Origin: Rosa chinensis
Lineage: Eukaryota > Streptophyta > Magnoliopsida > Rosales > Rosaceae
DNA length: 64,000 nucleotides
NCBI RefSeq assembly: GCF_002994745.2
Contig: NC_037093.1
Coordinates: forward strand, 19,789,555-19,853,554
Direction: 5' to 3'
Shown: piece by piece, positions 10,761-22,307 of the stretch
How the letters are laid out: each line of letters opens with the position of its first letter
How positions within the stretch are numbered: the first letter of the stretch is position 1
Position numbers and translations under genes: made by a program
The notes under the pieces: model-generated
Told to the model about the DNA's origin: nothing
Database searches by the model: none
The model's input: only the letters and a program-made list of their open reading frames with translations

Positions 10761-11460
10761 TATATATATTTCTTCTTCTTTTTTTGCTGAAGAAGTAGGC
10801 GTTTTACATGAGTAAAGAGATGGAGGGCAAAAAGGTCATGAGAAAATGGACAAAAAATGTTGAAAAAAAGAAAAAAGAAAAATATTTTTGGGGATTAAAT
10901 CCAAACTTATTGAGAAGGAAATCAGATTTAATGAAAAGACCCTATTTTAGAAAAACTTAGGAGGAATAATTGTGGTAAAATTGGACTTTGGAAAATTATC
11001 CTTATTTTGTAATTAGAAAGTCTCCAAATATTCAACTAGGATTTTTAAGACAACTTGACAATCTTTAGGAATTAAGGTTCTTTAATTTTAGAAAAATCAG
11101 GTTTTGTCTAAATTTTTTTATTTTATTGTGTTTGGTAAATTAAAAAGAAAGCAGCTTTATTGAAAAATTATGGGTCATGATAGTAGATTTTAGAAGCAAC
11201 TTTTGAATTGGGAATTTGCTTTCGATCAAAACACGTGGAGGTTTTAATGAATTTTATAAAATCTCAATTACACCCTCACTCATTTGATACACAGTTACAA
11301 TATATATACATCTATTCTCATCGTAAAGAAACACTGGGCGCCAAGAACAGACTGTACAGGGTGCCAAGAACAAAGTCCTCACACTCTAGGTTTCCTCCAA
11401 TGGAGGGAAGACGAGAGTCAAGACAGCTACTTATCAGCCCTTATTATATATATACATGTG
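10761..11460. other. AT-rich spacer, no gene recognised
   Basis: Low-complexity AT-rich sequence with short frames only. A stretch at about 11320-11420 has a more balanced composition, but no family is recognised. Confidence 0.4.
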
Positions 11461-12984
11461 GAATGATTTGTGTCATGCTAAGGAAGTGGGTGGTTTGGGC
11501 TTCATGAGTTTAATATGTCAATGATTGCTAAGCAAGCTTGCAGAGTGGCTACAAATCCGGACTCCTTGGTTGCACAATTGTATAAGGCGCGTTACTTTCC
11601 TGAAGGTAACTTTTGGTATGTTACTGCACATGCTTCTCCTTCTTATTCTTGGTGTAGTATTTTTGCTCCTATAGATAGGTTCTTTATGGCAGGTTGGTAA
11701 TGGTCAAAAGGTTTTTGTGTGGAATGATGCATGAATTCCTTAATTAATTTCTCACAAACCGCAGGTGCATTGGTGCTACAGGAAATACCATCATACCAAC
11801 TATGGTTAACGAGCTTATTGTTCCCCCAAATGTTTGGGATGAGCATAAAGTTCGTGCTGCTTTTTCTCATGAGGATGCAGAAGCTATTCTTTAGTTCCTT
11901 TGAGTACTAGAAGTCAGGAGGACAGGTTGACTTGGCAATTGGAAAGAAAAGGTACATTTACTGTTAAATCAGTCTATCGTTCTTCTTTTTCAAGAAATGC
12001 TTCTATTCTTTCTCCTGTTGTTGTGGCTAATCAAAGGGTGTGGTAAAAGTTTAGCATCTAGACATGTTGCATTGGAGTCTCAGATGTGTGTAATGTGCAA
12101 GAAGCTAGACTACAAAATATCTATGCCTTGACTGCTCTTTTACTAGGATAGTACGTACGTTCTAACTTCTAAGTACTAATTTCAGCATAAAAAACAACAG
12201 CTTTGGGAATGATTCTGATCAGATTGATGCCTTGAGTTGGGTGCAATAAAGCTCTGAGAAGCTTTCTAAAACTGCCTTTGCAAAGATGTTGTTCTTTCTG
12301 TGGGGAATTTGGAAGGAAAGGAATGTTGAGTATGGGAAAGCAAAATCACTTCAGCTTGTGATATAGCTCTCAGGTCTTCTACCAGACTTAATTAGTATTA
12401 CATATTCCACAACTCCAAGCTTCAACTAGTTCACAGTATGGGACGAGTTTTGAAATGGAAGACTCCTCCTCTGGGGGGTGGTTAAAACTGAATTTTGACG
12501 GAGCTTATAATGGTGGGTATGGAAAGGCTGCATTTTTGGTAGGTGATGCTAATGGTACTCTTTTAAGTGCAGTACGTAAAGTAGTTTATCATGTACAATC
12601 TGCTGAGCATGTTGAGTTGATGGTCTGTAGAAAGGCCAAGAGTTTTGCATTGGAGCACATGCAGTTTGCAGCCTGTCATATTTGAGACTGATTGTCTATT
12701 GTTAAAGCAACAACTTTGCCAAATTATTTTACAGAACACTTCTGTTCTTGAGACTTTATGATGATATATATTACTGAAGATCTTGAACTCATTCCCAGTT
12801 CAAGAATAGTCCATGCTAGAAGGGAAGCCAATACTGCTGCGCACCTATTGACAGCTTATGCTTCTGCTAATGAGCAGAATTTCTTTTTTTCTTCTAATGT
12901 AATAAATACTGAAAAGAAGGTACCCTGAGTTTACTTGATTATAAATAAAGCCTAACCTCCTTCAACTCAAAGGGAAAAAAAAAA
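11461..12984 (+). mobile_element. 5'-truncated LINE (non-LTR retrotransposon) with poly(A) tail
   Basis: The left end encodes the reverse-transcriptase zinc-binding region of plant LINEs: EVGGLGF, MIAKQACRVATNPDSLVAQL and KARYFPEGNFWYV (about 11480-11690). At about 11930-12000 the frame shows SRQEDRLTWQLERKGTFTVKS, also typical. A plant-type RNase H domain follows at 12455-12720 (WLKLNFDGAYNGGYGKAAFL, later ETD). The element ends in AATAAA (about 12945) and an A12 tail at 12973-12984. Stops and frameshifts break every domain, and the catalytic reverse transcriptase and endonuclease are missing. It is a dead, truncated copy. Confidence 0.75.
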
Positions 12985-13387
12985 AAGTCTACTTCAGTAC
13001 CAAATGCATTTTTTCTTTTATTCCAGCTGTACGTGTATTTTATTTGAGCTTGCTAGTGGATTTAGATTTGTTTCAAACACTAAATGACATTTGACGTACA
13101 GTGATAGGTACGTATATTGCTTACTTTCTTGGTATCCAATTAACTCTCCATGGTAAGACGAATTCAAAAGTGTTTAAGGACCAACTTATTCTTCTTTTTG
13201 ATAAACGAAAAGAAAAAGAAGGAAAAATTTAACTTGAACAACCATTGAACATTTGAACCATAGGTGGAAAACTCCTAGTAGAAGATAAGGTCAGCTTCTC
13301 AGAGACTTGGGCGTGAAGCAAATTAAATAAAGAGAAGCCAACTTAATCTGACTAGAAGAACAAGCGTTCTACCCTTATAAAAGGTAA
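12985..13387. other. Spacer, no gene recognised
   Basis: AT-rich sequence between the LINE tail and the Tip100-like element, with no coding or repeat signal identified. Confidence 0.4.
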
Positions 13388-13395
13388 CCCCTGCC

Positions 13396-15116
13396 CAGTG
13401 GCGGATCCAAGATTTGAGACTTGTTTAGGCTAATTAGAACAATCATTATTATTATATTTTTTTTTTGCATAAACCCAGACACTATCACCAAAACTCTAAA
13501 AAAAATTCTCTAATATGCAACACAAAATGCACATCTTTAAAGAAAAAATAATCACAACATAATCGGAAGCCAAAGAAAGCATCAAGAAATTCCAAAGCCC
13601 AACAAAAGCTTGACTGCTTGAGCTAAAAAACCAGTCCCTGTTTGATGTTTCCAAACACCCACCAGAAATAGTGTACACAAACAAACCCAAAACCGATAGC
13701 CCCCAACTCACCAAGCAAAACCAATAGTAAGAGCAGTCCCAACAATCCCAATCCTCAACTTATACACAAAAGCCTAACTCACAATTACATCCACCACTGG
13801 TAGCAAACAGAATTGGCTAGCTTCTCCTTCTGCAATTTCTTTAAGAAAACCCCATTGGGAAAAACAGAGCAGGAAGAAGAACAAAGATGTATCAAAAATT
13901 CAAAACAGGAGAGATCGATCGAGTTTCATACCTTATTTACGAGAAAGCGAAAGAAAGATTGTTGCTTTGGAGATTCCTTGGTCTGCGTCGCAGACTGAGG
14001 CTACTAGACAACAAGGGGCGAAATTTTCCACAAGAAGGGAATATGGGTGTGGATTGCTTGAGACATTTCGCTTTCGAAGATAAGTAGTGTGAGGCTCCAT
14101 CAAAAGAAAGATTGTTTCATTGGAGATTCCTTGGTCTGCATCGCAGACTGAGGCTACTGGTCAACAAGGGGTGGGATTTTCCACAAGACGGGAATTTGGG
14201 TGTGGATTGCTTGAGGCATATATTGGGTGTGGATTGCTTGAGGCATTTCGCTTTTGAAATAAGTAGTGTGAGGCTCTTGTTGCTTTGGAGATTCCTTGGT
14301 CTGCGTCGCAGACTGAGGCTACTGATTTTCCACAAGAAGGAAATTTGGGTGTGGATTGCTTGAGGCATTTCGCTTTCGAAGATAAGTAGTGTGAGGCTCT
14401 TGTTGCTTTTGAGATTCCTTGGTCTGCGTCGCAGACTGAGGCTACTGGACAACAAGGGTGAGATTTTCCACAAGAAGGGAATTTGGGTGTGGATTGCTTG
14501 AGGCATTTCGCTTTCAAAGATAAGTAGTGTGAGACTGGACAATAAGGGGTACGTGAGATTTTCCACAAGAAGGGAATTTGGGTGTGGATTGCTTGAGGCA
14601 TCTCGCTTTCGAAGATAAGTAGTGTGAGGCTCTTGTTGCTTTGGAAATTCCTCGGTCTGCGTCGCAAACTGAGGCTACCGGCCAACAAGGGGTGAGATTT
14701 TCCACAAGAAGAGAATTTGGGTGTGGATTGCTTTAGGCATTTCACTTTCGAAGATAAGTAGTGTGAGGCTCTTGTTGCTTTGGAAATTCCTCGGTCTGCG
14801 TTGCAGACTGAGGCTACCCGTCAACAAGGGGTGAGATTTTCCACAAGAAGAGAATTTGGGTGTGGATTGCTTTAGGCATTTCACTTTCGAAGATAAGTAG
14901 TGTGAGGCTCCATCGAAACGCACAAATCTTACGTACTGAGTAGTGTGCGGTTGTGAGCTGCTGTGGGAGATTGGGAATACACGCAACTTTTATAGATAAT
15001 TTTTTTCTTCTTTGGGCTAGTAAGGGCTAAAGATAGATATATATACTTAAGAGTTTTTGGCCTAAAATATTGTTTAGGCTTGAGCCCATATAGCCTTCTA
15101 CTTCCTTCCGCCCCTG
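13396..15116. mobile_element. Non-autonomous Tip100-type hAT element, 1721 bp
   Basis: The ends read CAGTGGCGGATCC (left) and, on the other strand, CAGGGGCGGAAGG (right), matching the CAGGGGCGGAG-type termini of Tip100 hAT elements. Exact 8-bp duplications CCCCTGCC flank it at 13388-13395 and 15117-15124. No transposase is found. Much of the interior is a tandem-repeat block (13963-14910). A second, smaller element of the same type lies at 43270-43683. Confidence 0.85.
13963..14910. repeat. Tandem repeat with hairpin core inside the Tip100-type element
   Basis: Six full copies and one partial copy of a roughly 120-165 bp unit run head to tail, with AGATTCC/AAATTCC landmarks at about 13971, 14123, 14289, 14412, 14644 and 14784. 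Each unit contains GTCTGCGTCGCAGAC, a 7-bp stem with a one-base loop, plus a GTGTGGATTGCTTGAGGCAT segment. Open frames of up to 194 codons on the minus strand are by-products of the repeat period. Confidence 0.8.
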
Positions 15117-15170
15117 CCCCTGCCAATTCTTCAATTCAAAAAGAGAATAATATATAGTAATTAATCGAGG

Positions 15171-15762
15171 TTGGAGGTAAAGAAATTAAAAGCGCAAAAT
15201 ATATGTTTTTCAAAATCAGTAACTTTTGTGACTGGCTATGCCAAGAAGCAAGAAGTAGTTCGTGACATATTGGGCACCTCCATTCCCTTCGACTCCCTCA
15301 ACCTTGACCTGCCAGAATTGCAAGGCAAGCCAGAGGGCTCGCTTGGCTGCGATTCAAGTAAACGGTCCAGTTCTTGTGGAAGACACTTGCCTCTGCTTCA
15401 ATGCTCTCCAGGGTTTACCTGGACCATACATCAAGTGGTTCATGCTGAAGCTCGGACACGAAGGTCTCAACAATCTATTGATCGATGGCGTATGAGGATA
15501 AATCGGCTTATGCTTTGTGTACATTTTCTTTTGCATTGGACCCAATGCTGAGCCTATTACATTTGTGGGTAAAACTTTGGGCAAAATAGTTCCTGCAAGA
15601 GGATCAAATTATTTTGGATGGGATGCAATTTTTCAGCCTGATGGTTATGAACAAACTTATACCGAGATGCCAAGGGACGAAAAGAATAGGATTTCTCATC
15701 GATCCAGAGCTCTTCCACTGGTGAAGTCTCACATTGCTGAAGCTCAATACACTTTCATATAG
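15171..15762 (+). pseudogene. ITPA: Inosine triphosphate pyrophosphatase (ITPA) processed pseudogene
   Basis: ITPA removes ITP, XTP and dITP from the nucleotide pool. The plus strand encodes almost the whole protein without introns: [85 protein letters not shown] and the signature SHRSRAL. At least two frameshifts and a deletion after LPELQGKPE break the frame. Plant ITPA genes are multi-exonic as far as I recall, so the uninterrupted copy indicates a retrotransposed cDNA. No clear poly(A) tail or target duplication was identified. Confidence 0.85.
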
Positions 15763-17818
15763 ACCAACCCCTCTGTCAGCTTAATAGAACTGCTAAGCTT
15801 TCTTTATTTTGTTATGCAAATAAATGAATCCCTTCTATTAATCCCTGATTAGTAAGTGTCAACAATCTCGTTATATTAGGACCCTTTTCCTCTACAACTC
15901 TTCTTTCTCATGTTTTGCAATCGACTCCCTTGATAGTAACATGCATATATATGAGACGAGAACGATATATATACAATACGTATGTGACTGTGTAGCTTTC
16001 CTAAAATATTATATGTAGTTCAGATATGGCAAGCTTGAGATTTGAAGTCTATAAAAATTGAAACAATTCTAGACATGTCAAAAATAAGATTGCATTTCTT
16101 TTACATAAGATATTTGGTTTCACAAACGCTTTGGCATACATTTTAAAGAGCATTCATTTATTTATTTATTTTTTATATATAACTCACAGAAATGGCTTTC
16201 CATAGAAATGTATACATTTAGAGTAGTTGCTAACATCAGGAGATTGTTTTTCTTTTATAAAACCGCCTTTTACACCTTTTACGTACATTATTATCCATAA
16301 GAAATACTCACTACTCGGTGTAGATTATATGATCAACTAATCTCCTATTCATTCTGAACCTCCTAAAATATACTAATTAATCATATAAAAACAGGGTGCA
16401 AAAGTTAAATGACAGCTGAAGTGAGACCAAAAACACAATTTTTAGAACCAATTGGATATCTCGTTTGTCCTTCTATTGTCCACCCTTGCTTTCTATCTTT
16501 TGTCGTACTTTTATTCTTTTTATTACACAACAACTAATCGTCTTGTAATTCAAACTGAGCATAATTATAAGAAAAATTCATGTCATCAACCAAGTGGTCG
16601 TGGGCATCATTTGTCACACTTATACTTCCTATGTGCTTGAAAATGAATGCAAGTGAGAAGTGTGATGAAAATTAGAGCGTCAAATCACTTTTCATTTCAA
16701 ATCTTGATGACCAAATGCAAGTATAATTGTTTGATGTGCGTATTAATGCCCTTAAGATACGGCACGTACTACAATATGAGCTTTTGAATCCTTCCAACTT
16801 GGAAAGCTAATTTGGCACTTTATAAAATTTTCAAGTGACAGTTTTCTAAATTGGTATTCATACCTTTCAATTTTCATATTTCTCAATTCCACTTCTACCA
16901 TTTTTTGGAAGCACCATACCTTTTCAGGAGTTTCAAAATTTGACCTTACCGCCTCCGAATCAAACTAATCCCACTGCATCCACTTCTGCCTCGACCACCA
17001 CTAGCCTTTAGAGACCGGTAGGCATGTACATCGATTTGCCATTGCCCACGGTAGCTGCCATTCGGGACCTCCTAAAAACCGCCCGACTTTCGCAGAACCC
17101 CATCGAAGCTACCATCAATTGATAGAGAAAACATGGTCATCGCCTCCTTCATTAAGAGTTGCTGAAAATCGTCCACTGTGAAATTGAACCCTCTAGTTAG
17201 AATATTCCTAGACCAAGTGGTAGTTGTTGGCATTTTAAGTCCACGAACGAACCAGCATTTAGGAATAAACAGTCACAACAAAAACATAATTACCAAATAA
17301 GAATGAAAAACAATTAATATGAGGTTTATGTGGTTTGACAAATTTCTAGCCTACGTGCATTCAAAATATTTAGTAATTTACTATGAGAAAAAAATTAGTA
17401 CAATATATATACTTAGATACCCAAATTCTAAAATCCTTGTACACCATCACTCATAAAATACCTAAGAACACAAAACTTCTCTTAAAGCTTCTCTCATTTT
17501 CTCTCTCATTCTCATACACACTCCGACCTCAAGCTCTTTCCGATGGTTACAGTGATCCTTTCTATATTCTTGAATATGAGAGACACCATCCCTTCTTGAA
17601 TTATGGGAAAATGGCCTTTTCTTCCTCATTATTCCAATTCCAACACCCCTAATTACCTAAGCATGCTACTAGTTTTTTTTTTTTTAATTGAAAGAGGTCA
17701 ACCTAATTTTATAATTGAACGACCAGTACCAAATGACACACCCCTATGGTACCTAAGCAAGCTAAATCAACTACACTTGATGACTTAAATTGTATTGACC
17801 TTTTTTTATGTAGTACCC
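15763..17818. other. AT-rich intergenic sequence, no gene recognised
   Basis: About 2 kb of AT-rich sequence with only short frames. No family, structural RNA or bounded repeat could be recognised. Confidence 0.4.
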
Positions 17819-19685
17819 CAGAAATTCATTATTATTTTTCGAGGATTTTTTGGAATCAAATTTGTGGTTATTGGATGGTTTTGTGGCTCGTGGATGGAGC
17901 GGAAGTGTTTCGGACGAATAAACATTCAGGAAGCATCATTTTAGGGGGGGGGTCGCAAATGTTGACTTGACTTTTTATTCGTTGGGTTTCTCCTAAAACT
18001 TCCTTCACGAAAGTCGTAGAGCGCGTCAATATAAGTTCGTGGACATGCGGAACGCAGAAATCGGAGTTCGTATGAAGAAGTTATGGCCATTGGAAAAAGT
18101 TTCCATTTTGGTTAAATAGGGAAATTTCCTGAAAAATATCAGAGTTTCCATTTTTGGAAATGTTTTCTCTCTCCCTAGCCTGAGCCCGAGTCTCCTCTCC
18201 ACTTCAACAGCTTCATTCTTCACCGTCCGGCCACCATAGGACGTGAAACCAAGTGGGCTTTCTTCGCCTCAACCTCCTCTACAAGTCTGTGGAAGTGGTT
18301 CTTCACAATTCAAGCCGTAGGAGGAGTAGCAAGGTCGGGAAACCACCGCGGCGGAGCTGCAATCGCCTTCGTCGGAATTGGATATTCTGGCCACCTTTGT
18401 CAATGATTCATGAGAGATATGGGAGCCCAGAGGACGCAGATGCTTCTCCCCAAGGTGGCTTGCATCGATTCAAAGTGTGGAGGTTGAATTTTGGAATTGA
18501 AATTCTAGGGTTTCAATTAACCCGATTTGTTCTAAGGTAAAATTCGATCGATTGGTTTATAATTTGACATTGGTGCAGTTATGAAAGTTGTAATTGGAGT
18601 TGAGATGAAGAACTTTTGTGTTGGAAAGTTTTGTCAAATTCTGACTTTGGGCCGACGGCAGCGCCGCCACTATGGTGGTGTTTTTCGGCGGTTTCCGGCC
18701 ACCTCAGGGATATTTTATGTTCCTGATTTTGATCTACTCGTCTATACGAGCATTTCGATATACAATACGTAATTTTTGGAGATCGTATGAGCATGTTAGG
18801 GCTTTTGTGATTTTGATAGTTTTGGTTATTGATCCGTGAGGATCCGACTATCCGATTGATTTGTGGTTTTGTCACATCGATCGCAAAAGCATTCCGGAGA
18901 CTTTGGGTGGTCTCAGATGAGGGGTCGCCTCGATTGGCGTTACTTTCAGGGTTGTTGTTTGATTTGGGGATTCGAACTTTAATCACTTGGTGATTCGTAT
19001 ACTGATTTGAGACCATTGGTGATTAGGTACTTCTCAAGGTGATTTGGACAAATTGTTTCTTGATTGAAATGTGTGGGTTTATCCCGTGATTTGATTGAGT
19101 TGTTTCCTTGATTGAAACGTGTGGGTTTATCCTGTGATTTTCGTGAGTTGTTTCTGTGATTGAAATGTGTTGGTTTATCCTGTGATTTGCGTGAGTTGTT
19201 TCCGTGATTGAAACGTGTGGGTTTATTCCGTGATTTTGTGTGAGTTGTTTTGAGTTACTTATACGAGCTTTCATAAGCTTACTGGGTTTATTATGTGGCA
19301 TCCCGGTGCACTATTCGATGGTGTAGGGGTTATTCTTACAGGTCAGGGTAATCGTGGCTAAAAACTGAGGTAGCGTGCTAGCAGCTTTACGGTAAGAAGC
19401 CAATTTTGTGACTTTACCGTTATTCAGACTTCCGCTTGTACTAAGTTCTGAGGAGCATTTACTTATTATTTTGCTGCGGCAATTTAATTTGTAAACTTGT
19501 GCAATATATAACTTTGCGCGCGTAGTGAGTATATATTGACATTGTGGGTTCAGAGCATCAGTATGTACTTGGTTTAAAGGGAAAAAGTTTTCCAGGTATT
19601 TTGTATTGATGGCTGAACTATCACGCATGTATAATTAATGGATTATATATCGATTTTTGTTTGTGTTAAAAATCGGGGCGTGACA
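17819..19685. mobile_element. Solo LTR, 1867 bp
   Basis: The segment begins TGTAGTACCCCAG and ends GGGCGTGACA, with TG...CA termini. It is flanked by identical 5-bp duplications TTTTA (17814-17818 and 19686-19690). It has no internal domain, primer site or partner LTR, so it is the product of recombination between two LTRs of a larger element, probably Gypsy given the LTR length. It contains its own tandem repeats (19040-19250). Confidence 0.82.
19040..19250. repeat. About 60-bp tandem repeats within the solo LTR
   Basis: Four copies of a unit of the form TGATTGAAACGTGTGGGTTT followed by ATCC(T/C)GTGATTT and GAGTTGTTTC. Copies differ by a few bases. Such repeats in LTRs often lie in the U3 promoter region, but no function can be shown here. 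Confidence 0.75.
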
Positions 19686-19690
19686 TTTTA

Positions 19691-20338
19691 TGAGGTGGAC
19701 AAATGCTGACCCTAGTTAGGGTGGGCAGCATTTAAAAACCCTTGGGGTCCAGATTCCTATAGCCTTGTACATCAGTCTGCCAATAATTAGCTATAGTAGC
19801 CTACCACTCTTGACCTTTTAAAAGCATAGTTAGTAAAAAACGGGACATGTATAGTACGCGAAAAATACGTACATATATTATTTATCAAATAGTTTGTTGA
19901 AAAATTCAGTAAAATATTTTTAAATGATTAAATAATTATTATTTTTAATTAAAAGTGTTAACTTATATTCATTTTTGTTCTATAATATGTGTAAAATATG
20001 AAAAAAAATCGTGTATAGTACGTGTATAATATTTGTAGCTTCAAAAGTAAGGAGAATTTAACGAGTTCCTTTAAAAAAACGCAGTATGGAAGTATTTATA
20101 AAAAATAAACACAAGTACCTATTTTATTTGAGTATAATACAAATATGTTTAAAAGCCTCTTGACTTGATACATAATTGATGCAAGCGCACATATCGTTGT
20201 CAAGTAAGGAAAGTATTAAAATAATGATTATCGTACCCCGGGGATTAGATGTTGAACCTAACTGAGGTAATTGGCGCTAGAATGACTTAAAAGCATATAA
20301 GGAAAACTAATATAGAATAAAATATTCACAAGGCACCT

Positions 20339-20378
<40 letters not shown>

Positions 20379-21184
20379 TGTCCCAAAAATAAACAAAAGA
20401 CAATAAAAAAAAAAACTTAATTGGGTATTAGGGCAAAACATATATAATTTATTGGGAAGTGACCAGAGTCTAGCAAAGTCTCTGATCAATGACTTCTCTC
20501 TCTCTCTCTCTCTCTCAGTGACAAAAAGAGATAGGCAAAATTGTCCCAAATATAAACAAAAAATAATATAAAAAACTTCATTGGGTATTATAGCAAAAAA
20601 TATGTAATTTATTGGATAAGTGGGCAATCTCATAAGATGTTTGGGTAAATGGGGTTAGTATAGCTCAAATTTGGGTAAATAGACATTTTCCCTAAATCAT
20701 ACCCTCCAATTAGCTAGGATTTCCCTCGACCAAGTGGCAGCCTCCATCGTACCTTTATTATTGGGAAAGAAGACCTCATTGACCAATAATTAGTTATCCT
20801 AATGATCCTTTTCCATCTCTTCTGTGATTAAAGTAAATTACAACAGATAAACAAAATAAAAAGAATACTCAATATTTGATAAAATTCGACAAATATTCCT
20901 ACGTCCTTTGGACAACAGTATTTCGCTTCCACTATCTAAAATAATGAGATTATAAGAAACAATCTGACAATAGTGACTAAACTTCACTGAAGTGGTATAA
21001 CTCACTCTCTTGGATCATCTCAAGTTGTATTATCTCTCACTTAATTTAATTGAAGCACCTTTTCTCTCAATCTCCCAAGTGAGGATCTCTTTCACCCAGT
21101 GTAGCAATCACCTCTTTTCACAAATGATGGACTTCAAGGTTGATCTCAAACTCCTTGAGATAAGGAAGAGTTCAGATTCAATAT
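19691..21184. other. Spacer with GA/CT tracts and a 100-bp direct duplication
   Basis: No gene is recognised. An (AG)n tract lies at about 20343-20376 and a (CT)n tract at about 20493-20517. The flanking sequence GAAATTGTCCCAAAAATAAA with about 80 following bases (20375-20455) recurs at 20537-20620 with some divergence (AAATTGTCCCAAATATAAAC...). Confidence 0.55.
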
Positions 21185-21745
21185 TTATTCTTGGGGAGAG
21201 GATCCTCTCCTGAGCTTATTTTTGCCTGAGCTTCTTGAGCTTTGCAGCAGATGAAGACACATGGCTCATATTACATCCAACGGCTTATATCACTTTTGAG
21301 TTACTGATTTACAATAATACTCATCCAAATTTTTGTCCCTACTTTCTCTTCCCTTCTCTTTCTTATCGTTTTCTTCCCTGTTGTAGTCAGTTGCAAGTTG
21401 ATAATTCAACCACATTCTCCTCATCACAAAAACTACAAATCATGCCAAGCTCATCATCTCCATCACAATTGACAATCCCAAAGCCAGTCATCCTAGAATC
21501 ACCTCTGATCTGATGAAATCCAAGCCGACCTCTCTAGTCATCCTAGACGGAACCAAATCACCTCTGATCTGATGAAATCCAAGCTGACCTCGCCAGCTAG
21601 AGATCTCCGTCAAACCTCACTACGTCACCTTCATCGTCAAATTCTCCGCCATCATCTGTGGTTGCATCAACTAAATCAAGTGGGAAATTTGATATGGGTT
21701 ATTTTGATTTTCTTAAATTTTGATGGATGGTGCCAGGTTGACTGG

Positions 21746-22253
21746 TGTACCTACATGTACGTTTGCAAGCATAATTAGCTATAGTGAGCCACGCTCATTG
21801 TACCGCCAGAGGTACCGACTCTCACCAAGGGGTGACCTGCGGAGACACAGCCAGGCGGGCTACCGCCCGAGCCCGGGATAGCCCCCAGATCACAGCTGAC
21901 GCGCCGCCACACGCCACGCCAAGGTAGCATCAGAAGCTCCAGACGCTGGGTATCGAAGCACATCAGTCCCACATCGAAAACAAGAAGAAGATCAACCTTC
22001 TCCTCACCTATAAAAGGTTATCTCCTCTCTCCTCATTAATTACGCATTTACTACTCATTTATTGTTATGCTGCCTACATGCATTGACTGACTTAGGCATC
22101 GGAGAAGTGAAGACCGCCCAACGCGGTCTCCCTCTGACGCCCCGTCTCTCGTGTGACAGCTAGCGGAGGCCATCAAATCCTCAGAGTAGCGGTCCGCCCA
22201 CCGGACCCTCGTTAAACGAAAGATCGGCTACCGCCGGACTTTGAGCATTAACA
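21746..22253 (+). repeat. 5' LTR of the TAT Gypsy element
   Basis: Runs from TGTACCTACATG to GAGCATTAACA. A TATA box (CCTATAAAAGG) lies near 22008-22016 with a CT-rich stretch after it, marking the promoter. It is GC-richer than the surrounding AT-rich DNA. Confidence 0.95.
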
Positions 22254-22272
22254 TTGGCGCCGTCTGTGGGAA
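22254..22272 (+). other. Primer-binding site of the TAT Gypsy element
   Basis: TTGGCGCCGTCTGTGGGAA starts directly at the LTR end. This form is common in TAT-lineage elements. I did not assign the primer tRNA with confidence. Confidence 0.8.
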
Positions 22273-22307
22273 TCTCTTGAACAAAAGGTCATCCCACCAC
22301 AACCACC

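Noticed and set aside
14117..14745. Minus-strand open frames of 149 and 194 codons with repeated MPQAIHTQI / CLKQSTPKF
   Set aside because: They are translations of the DNA tandem repeat in the Tip100-type element; the same motifs appear in several frames.
20307..20633. 108-codon minus-strand frame
   Set aside because: Mostly Ser-Leu and Arg-Glu runs encoded by GA/CT microsatellites.
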